39,144 nucleotides of DNA from Chromatiaceae bacterium (GTDB lineage Bacteria; Pseudomonadota; Gammaproteobacteria; Chromatiales; Chromatiaceae). Numbering within the stretch: position 1 is the stretch's first letter; every line of letters starts with the position of its first letter. Under the pieces are notes generated by a model that saw only the letters and a list, made by a program, of their open reading frames with translations, made no database searches and was not told the DNA's origin. The stretch lies in NCBI GenBank assembly GCA_024639005.1, contig JAHEJD010000020.1:1-39144 (forward strand). Direction: 5' to 3'. This document shows positions 34,317 through 39,144 of the stretch, piece after piece. A program made the position numbers and the translations under genes.

Positions 34317-36793
34317 AGGCGCCCCCCCAGCAGGTACGTCGAAAACTCCCCTACGCCTTCGAGGTAATGGTGACCGCGCAGCTGAAACAGATAATGATCG
34401 CGCAACAGGTCGTAGACAGACTCCGTTGCATGAATCGTCCCTGGCGGAGCGGAATCGGCCATCGCGTAGGCCGTGTGTGCCACCTCACCCCACAGGTTGA
34501 ATGAACGTCCATCACGATCGACCAGGGTGCCAATCGCCGGTCCCACGTCCATGCCCAGATGGAAAGCCAGGTGGGCATGCTGTTCAGCAAATACGCGCTC
34601 GCAAGCGGCCTGCGTGGCCAGCGCAAACTCGGCGAGGCACGCCGTAGCCTGATGGACGTCCGCGGACGGATCGGCGGCAGCGACCACCCGATCAGTAAGA
34701 AACTTGAGATAGGTAATGCCGTGTTCGGTGGCTGCCGCATCGATCTGCCCGAGCAGGCGGGCGATGGTCGATTCGCCGGATCGGTCGTCGGCCGATCGTG
34801 CCAGCGCCAGCGCGTCGCTGAACCGCAGCGACACGAATGCCAGTTGATCAATGCGCTGTACGCCGTCAGCTCCCACGGTGTCCGCACCATCCGGGAGCTT
34901 GGCCGCAAATGCTGTAGCGCGGCGTGCGCCCAGCCCCGCGTCGATGTCCAATTCGCGATCGCGCGGTTCGGCCTGCTGCGCCGGTTCGATATCGTGTGCC
35001 TTTGCGTCCCCGGCCGGTGGCATGGCCAGCACCGTGCCAGGCGTAACATTGGCGGCCTGGCGGATTGCCATCAAATTGGCGATCGCCCGGGCAAACCGCT
35101 GCACCTGGTTCGACCACTCGCTGCGACGGCCGTCCTCGAGCCAAAGGACGCCGGTCACCTGGCCGTTTACCCTGACGGGCAGGGACAGCAAGGCCTGGCA
35201 GCCCAGCGGGGCGAGGTAGCTTCGGTACAGGGATACGAGGCGTTCGTCTTCGCTGGTTGCGACGTCGCTGACGGCGCTTTCTGTCTGCAGCCATTCGAAA
35301 AGGCCGGGATGATCTGATCTGTCGAGTGTCGCGCCATGCGTATGGCCCTCCGTCTGCTGGTCGAAGCTGTCGATACAGACCAGGGCGTCGCCCGATGGAC
35401 GCAGACGCCACAGGCTCGCGCGGCGAACGCCTGCGGATCGCGCCACGGCCTCGGTCACCTCGGCGAGGCTATCGGTCACACCGTCCGCAAACAGCGTCGA
35501 CTGCGATGCCAGCGTGCCGAAGGCCTCACCCTGCGCGGCTAGCTGCGCCTGGCGTTCCAAGATGGTAATGGCCTCTTGGTCGGCACGCAGCCCCTGGCGG
35601 ACTACGAGCCCGGCAAGTAGGCTTGCCAGGGCGACGACCGCCAGGCCCATCCCCAGGCTGTCGCGCACATTCTCCGCTACGAAGCCGACGAAATCGTCCT
35701 CGGGGACGATCATCAGGATCGACCAGTCGCGCGGCAGCAGATGGTTCAGCGATGACGCCGAGCTGATGTAGCGGCGGTCGCCCATCTCGAAATCGTGGCG
35801 ACCGTGTCCCTCGACGCGGTAGCGGTCAAACGCGCGGCTAACCACCGGCTCGCCGATGTCATCGACCCGCAGTAACCGCAGCTCGCCGCCGGGACCCTCC
35901 GTCACCAATGCCGTCCGCGGGTGTGCAATCACCCGCCCCTCGTCGTCGATGATCAGCGCCAGCCCGGTGTCGCCGATGGCGAGCGTGGCGAGGAACCGAC
36001 TAAGGCTGTCCAACTCGACGTCGGTGCCGACGACCGCAACAAGTTCCCCGTTGGCATCCACATAGGGCGCCGAAACTGTGATCCCTTCGGCCTTGGTGGT
36101 GAAGAAGGGGTAGACATCTGTCCAGAACAGTCCCCTGGCTTCTGCGGCACCGATGAACCACGGACGTCCGCGCGGATCATAGCCATCCCAGGGTGCTTGC
36201 ACGTCGGACAACACCTCGCCCTTTGCGCCATGGCGCGTTAGCTGCATCACGGGCGCACCGGTGGATCCATCCGGCCTGCGGATCGTCTTGGTCTCCAGGC
36301 CGCGCTTTTCACCATCCAGATAACGTCGCACCATAAAAAACTCGCCGGCCGGATTGCCGATGAGCACGCTGGTGAGCTGCGGCGTCTGGTTAAGAATTCC
36401 GGTCGCCAACTTCTCGGCGAGATCGAGCCGCACGCTCAACAAGCTTTCGTCTGCAAGCAAGTCCCGGGTAATCCGGACGACTCCCGGGATAGGCCCCAGG
36501 TAGGCAGCGATCTCGGTTTCGATGCGGCTTTGCAGGTTGACTATGACGTCTGCGGACAGGGCCAGAGCATCGGCACGCATCACCTTGAAATCGTGGACTG
36601 CGTTCCCGATCAGTGCCGCCAGCAGCATTGCGACTGCGGCGATCGGCAGCCAGATGCGCCGGCGCCGGCGTCGTTTGATTGCCTGGGCCTCCTCGAATCC
36701 TACTACCAGATGTGCTGTCGCGTGCAAACCTACCAAGAAGCCCTCCGCAGTGGATTCGTGCTGCAGTGTGTTGTTCCCGATCTGCAGAGGCAA
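34313..36793 (-). CDS. dCache-GAF membrane sensor with degenerate class III cyclase domain
   Basis: Counting from the TTG at 36793 (826 residues): an RRRRRR run, membrane helix (47-63), periplasmic double-Cache domain (about 68-370, with WFIGAAEARGLFWTDVYPFF), second helix (about 381-398), GAF domain (about 435-575), disordered linker and a C-terminal class III nucleotide cyclase fold (about 648-826, HLGMDVGPAIG...FNLWGEVAHTAYAM). The two metal Asp (D660, D701) and a substrate-binding Lys (K697) remain, but the D/T position is Asn766, the transition-state Asn is His773 and the transition-state Arg is Ala777, so catalysis is doubtful. The start is uncertain: the TTG has no ribosome binding site. 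Its stop overlaps the permease start by four bases. Confidence 0.85.
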   Translation of the reverse strand: MPLQIGNNTLQHESTAEGFLVGLHATAHLVVGFEEAQAIKRRRRRRIWLPIAAVAMLLAALIGNAVHDFKVMRADALALSADVIVNLQSRIETEIAAYLGPIPGVVRITRDLLADESLLSVRLDLAEKLATGILNQTPQLTSVLIGNPAGEFFMVRRYLDGEKRGLETKTIRRPDGSTGAPVMQLTRHGAKGEVLSDVQAPWDGYDPRGRPWFIGAAEARGLFWTDVYPFFTTKAEGITVSAPYVDANGELVAVVGTDVELDSLSRFLATLAIGDTGLALIIDDEGRVIAHPRTALVTEGPGGELRLLRVDDIGEPVVSRAFDRYRVEGHGRHDFEMGDRRYISSASSLNHLLPRDWSILMIVPEDDFVGFVAENVRDSLGMGLAVVALASLLAGLVVRQGLRADQEAITILERQAQLAAQGEAFGTLASQSTLFADGVTDSLAEVTEAVARSAGVRRASLWRLRPSGDALVCIDSFDQQTEGHTHGATLDRSDHPGLFEWLQTESAVSDVATSEDERLVSLYRSYLAPLGCQALLSLPVRVNGQVTGVLWLEDGRRSEWSNQVQRFARAIANLMAIRQAANVTPGTVLAMPPAGDAKAHDIEPAQQAEPRDRELDIDAGLGARRATAFAAKLPDGADTVGADGVQRIDQLAFVSLRFSDALALARSADDRSGESTIARLLGQIDAAATEHGITYLKFLTDRVVAAADPSADVHQATACLAEFALATQAACERVFAEQHAHLAFHLGMDVGPAIGTLVDRDGRSFNLWGEVAHTAYAMADSAPPGTIHATESVYDLLRDHYLFQLRGHHYLEGVGEFSTYLLGGRL
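36677..36694 (-). promoter_or_regulatory. Strong Shine-Dalgarno before an ATC codon of the sensor gene
   Basis: On the minus strand GAGGAGG (36694-36688) is followed eight bases later by ATC (36679-36677), in frame with the sensor gene, and the next codons give KRRRRRR and the first membrane helix. Starting here would give a 788-residue protein with a standard sensor N-terminus. ATC is a very rare start codon, so either it is used, or an upstream TTG is, or the site is a coincidence. Confidence 0.4.
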
Positions 36794-37319
36794 AGTAAGC
36801 GAACATAGGGCGATCGCTTCGGCACGACCGGGCTCCTGTTCGACTCTGCGCTTCTAAAAAAATACCGCATTTTCGCCACAATAGCAGCGAGCGAGCAGAC
36901 ATCAGGTAAATTCGTTTCGAACGGGCTTGTCTTGACCGGGGAGAGCGGCTGGCAAAGTCGGAGACGTTGGGCCACCCGCTACCCGAAACAGAATCCCCGC
37001 GGTTTTGCTGACACAAGTATCGCAGCATCGGTTTTGAACGCTGGTTGCGAGAAACTAAGTTTCGACCGCGGGGCCGTGCGCGTTGGGATGACACCAGCTG
37101 GAAAAATGGTGTTCGGCTGTGGTCCAGCCGATATTTCAGAAATAGGCGGGCGGCTTTCAGAAAGCTAGAAGTTGGCTAAATGACCTTAGATTCTTTCCAG
37201 GGGATCGCTCAAGCCTACCTTAGCGCGCCCCGGGGAAGGTCAGCTCCGAAGTGTGCCCGGTGATCGTCAGCGCTGTACGTTAGGTGGATTGCTGCATATT
37301 GCTTCAAGGAGACTGACTC
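36794..37319. other. Intergenic region between divergent sensor and beta-lactamase-like genes
   Basis: These 526 bases hold no gene I can support; short frames here match nothing known. The stretch is somewhat richer in A/T than its neighbours around 36850-36920. Notable are two identical 9-base palindromes TTTCAGAAA (37134-37142 and 37155-37163), 21 bases centre to centre, and an inverted repeat GAAAC-TAA-GTTTC (37051-37063). Promoters of both divergent genes must lie here but I could not define convincing -35/-10 pairs. AAGGAG (37306-37311) is the ribosome binding site of the beta-lactamase-like gene. Confidence 0.5.
37134..37163. repeat. Paired palindromes TTTCAGAAA, possible operator
   Basis: Two copies of TTTCAGAAA lie at 37134-37142 and 37155-37163. 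Each is embedded in a longer palindrome (ATTTCAGAAAT and GCTTTCAGAAAGC). The 21-base centre spacing equals two helical turns, the arrangement expected for two dimers of one DNA-binding protein. Position is about 157 bases before the beta-lactamase-like start and 340 bases before the sensor gene start. Confidence 0.35.
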
Positions 37320-38051
37320 ATGCGAAAGTGTGTTTTTTTATCGCTGCCCGTGACTTTTTTGCTGCGGGCCTCATGCGCCGCTCCGGCCGCCGGCGACAAT
37401 ACGTCTGCACCACAAGAGCTTGGCCGCCTGTCTGACGATGTGGCCGCCCAGCTCGACAAGTTTCTGCAGTCGAATGTCTTCACCAATGGCGCCGATCCAA
37501 AGACACATGCACCCGGTTTGATCCTGCTGGTGGGTACGCCGGGTGGCCGCTATCTGCGCGCCGCCGGCGTCGCCAGCCTGGAGAAGCGCACGCCGTTGAA
37601 GGTCGACGATCGGCTGGAGATCGGCAGCAACAGCAAATCCTTCACCATTGTACTGTTGCTGCAGCTTCAGGAGGACGGCGTATTGACGCTGGACGATCCC
37701 CTAAGCAAGTGGCTGCCCGACTGGGCGGCCAGGATTCCCAACGGCGATCGTGTGATTTTGCGCCATTTGGCACAGCATACGAGCGGCATATGGGATTACG
37801 GCGATCCGCTCATCGGCGCGGCGGCCAACGATCCGAAAAAACTTGAGCAAGGCTACAGTCCGGAACAGCTGGTGCAGTATGCAATCGACAACGGGGTCCC
37901 TGACTTCGCGCCTGGCGAAGTTGAGAAGTTCCTAATAGTGATAAAAAATCTGCGGATTTTCCAAGAGCTAGTGCCTTTAGGGTGCTGGGCGAATAGAGCG
38001 CTAATCCAAGGGCAATCCCCTGTCCAGCAGCTGAATGGGTTGAGCCATTGA
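37320..38051 (+). pseudogene. Truncated serine beta-lactamase-family (class C-like) gene with foreign tail
   Basis: The frame encodes a signal peptide (about 1-22) and the first part of a beta-lactamase/DD-peptidase-like serine hydrolase: IGSNSKSFT supplies the Ser103-x-x-Lys106 catalytic pair, followed by LDDPLSKWLPDW, LRHLAQHTSGI and PDFAPGE. In the family, PxFxPG(E) is followed directly by a YSN motif; here the homology stops at residue 200 (about 37919) and 43 unrelated residues end the frame. The second catalytic motif and the whole C-terminal half are missing, so the product cannot be an active hydrolase. AAGGAG lies eight bases before the ATG. It was probably cut by an insertion or deletion. 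Confidence 0.75.
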
Positions 38052-38160
38052 GAAACGCACCGGAGGCCAACTCTGTCCTAACCGTGGGACGCGAGAGATT
38101 CAGCGTTGGTGTGCCGGAGCGTCCGCCCAAAGGCAAAAGGCGCTCGCCTTTAAAACAAAC
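37920..38160. other. Unassigned sequence joined to the truncated beta-lactamase gene
   Basis: The 240 bases after the break in the beta-lactamase frame show no gene that I recognise on either strand. They contain a small hairpin AAAATC-TGCG-GATTTT (37945-37960) near the junction and a second one at 38136-38151. It may be the remnant of a mobile element or material from another locus; no inverted-repeat ends or target duplication could be identified by eye. Confidence 0.4.
38136..38151. terminator. Hairpin upstream of the lysozyme-inhibitor gene
   Basis: AAAGGCG (38136-38142) and CGCCTTT (38145-38151) form a near-perfect palindrome that folds as a six-base-pair stem with a GCTC loop. It lies 21 bases before the ATG at 38173. 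Short T-runs follow the stem on either strand, so it could terminate transcription weakly in both directions or shape the 5-prime leader of the next mRNA. Confidence 0.35.
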
Positions 38161-38172
38161 GGAGACTTTTCG

Positions 38173-39042
38173 ATGAATAGTCGGGCAGCCGTTCTTTGCA
38201 TCATTGCGGCGGTCTATGCCAACGCAGGCCACGCCAAACAGTCTGCAACGGAACCGATGGTGCTGTGTTCCGATGCTTGGCAACAGTCCATCGACGAGGC
38301 CGTGGTAACTGGCGACGGTCAAGGCCACGGTCCGGATATCGGGTCCGACGAATGGAAGTCAGTGGTCGAGTTCAAACTCGGTATTCGAGACACGCCGGGC
38401 ATTCCAGGCCGCGACAGCGACGCCTGGTGCGGCCACATCGATCAGCTCGTGCGCAGTCGCGGCGAGTCTGTCGGGAAAGGCGGGCACATTGACGCATCGG
38501 CGCACGAAACAGGGCCTTCGTTTTCCTGTGACAAAGTAAAGGCAGGCGGCATTGAGGCGATGATCTGCGCAGACAAGGATTTGTCGGTGCTTGACCGCAA
38601 GCTCGCCGGCGTCTATGCGGCGGCATCCAAGGTGGCCGTAAACGAACACCCCCCGGTCCTCAAGGCGGAGCAACGCGGCTGGCTCAAGGGACGCAACGAG
38701 TGCTGGAAGAGTGATGACGAGCGCAAATGTGTCGGGGAGGAGTACGAGCGGCGCATTGCGGAATTGCAGGCAAGGTATCGGCTCGTATCGCATAGCGGTC
38801 CGTTCTTTTATGCGTGCGACGGAAACGCCGCCAACGAGGTGGTTGCGACGTTTTTCGAAACCGATCCCGCAACGTTGATTGCCGAACGTGGTGACGGGGT
38901 CTCGCTGATGTTCCGGCAGCCCAGCGCAAGCGGGAGTAAGTACCAGGGCCGTAACGAAATCTTCTGGGAACATCAGGGTGAAGTGCTCGTTACCTGGGGC
39001 TATCGTGCGCCGCAGATGCGCTGCGATCAAAAGGCACCCTAA
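38173..39042 (+). CDS. Periplasmic lysozyme-inhibitor-like protein, LprI plus MliC domains
   Basis: The 289-residue product has a signal peptide (about 1-21), an unassigned Cys-containing N-terminal region (about 25-110), an LprI/DUF1311 domain (about 115-202: SFSCDKVKAGGIEAMICAD, LDRKLAGVYAAA, EQRGWLKGRNECW) with cysteines 119, 132, 177 and 186, and a C-terminal MliC-like domain (about 207-286: FFYACDG, then SASGSKY at 251-257, and a final Cys284). In MliC/PliC proteins the SxSGxxY loop enters the lysozyme active site. The ATG has GGAG eight bases upstream. It probably protects the cell wall against C-type lysozyme; this is inferred from the domains. Confidence 0.8.
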   Translation: MNSRAAVLCIIAAVYANAGHAKQSATEPMVLCSDAWQQSIDEAVVTGDGQGHGPDIGSDEWKSVVEFKLGIRDTPGIPGRDSDAWCGHIDQLVRSRGESVGKGGHIDASAHETGPSFSCDKVKAGGIEAMICADKDLSVLDRKLAGVYAAASKVAVNEHPPVLKAEQRGWLKGRNECWKSDDERKCVGEEYERRIAELQARYRLVSHSGPFFYACDGNAANEVVATFFETDPATLIAERGDGVSLMFRQPSASGSKYQGRNEIFWEHQGEVLVTWGYRAPQMRCDQKAP

Positions 39043-39144
39043 GACATGCCGGGGCATACACGAAATCGCGGTGAAGAACGCACCGACGAAGGGAACGATT
39101 GTAGGACACAGGCTGGAGCCTCGATCGGGTGCCTCGGCAACCAT
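39043..39144. other. Window end, no gene seen
   Basis: After the lysozyme-inhibitor gene there is a short palindrome ATGCC-GG-GGCAT (about 39046-39057) without a T-run and then sequence open on the minus strand to the edge. Nothing in these 102 bases is recognisable as coding. Confidence 0.4.

Noticed and set aside
36932-37168. 78-codon frame in the divergent intergenic region
   Set aside because: No ribosome binding site, no recognisable motif, and it runs through the paired palindromes; treated as non-coding.
38359-39144. 261-codon minus-strand frame reaching the window edge
   Set aside because: Almost wholly antisense to the LprI-MliC gene, which has a signal peptide and ribosome binding site; the free end of about 100 bases shows no motif.

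Overview
The window is a GC-rich piece of a bacterial chromosome. The flagellar and chemotaxis gene order (fliL-fliM-fliN-fliO-fliP-fliQ-fliR-flhB-flhA-flhF-flhG-fliA-cheY-cheZ-cheA-cheB-motC-motD-cheW-DUF2802) is that of polar-flagellated Gammaproteobacteria such as Pseudomonas and its relatives. The other genes (acetoacetyl-CoA synthetase, YadG/YadH-like exporter, AsmA, DUF4197, Mla-type genes) fit a gammaproteobacterium, perhaps a Chromatiales-like lineage; that last placement is inference only.

Layout. 1-7394: a partial TauE/SafE exporter and a class I/II aminotransferase on the minus strand, then on the plus strand acetoacetyl-CoA synthetase, a two-gene ABC exporter, a UMF1-type MFS transporter and a membrane zinc peptidase. 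7531-25154: the motility island, opened by a clear sigma-54 promoter in front of fliL. It encodes the rotor/switch (FliM, FliN), the export gate (FliO, FliP, FliQ, FliR, FlhB, FlhA), the flagellar placement and number regulators (FlhF, FlhG), the late sigma factor (FliA), the signalling relay (CheY, CheZ, CheA, CheB, CheW) and a second stator (MotC, MotD). No cheR, chemoreceptor, fliK or parC/parP gene is present. 25266-29855: DUF4197 protein, AsmA, a methyltransferase, a YbaK-type deacylase and tRNA-Ser(GGA).

29980-30799 is a mobile-element graveyard: relics of two tandem tyrosine recombinases and orphan sequence. 30800-36793 (minus strand) is a compact five-gene unit whose genes overlap or abut: a dCache-GAF-cyclase-like membrane sensor, an MlaE-type permease, an MlaF-like ABC protein that has lost every catalytic motif, an MlaD/MCE protein and a TPR lipoprotein. 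The cyclase domain has also lost key catalytic residues. This sensor-plus-lipid-transport unit with two apparent pseudoenzymes is the most unusual thing in the window. 37320-39042 (plus strand) holds a truncated serine beta-lactamase-family gene with a foreign tail and a periplasmic protein fusing LprI-like and MliC-like lysozyme-inhibitor domains.

A second cross-gene observation is that FliM (N-terminus), CheZ (C-terminus) and the linker of CheA (twice) carry similar short acidic/leucine helices, suggesting that CheA captures CheY with FliM-like linear motifs instead of a folded P2 domain.
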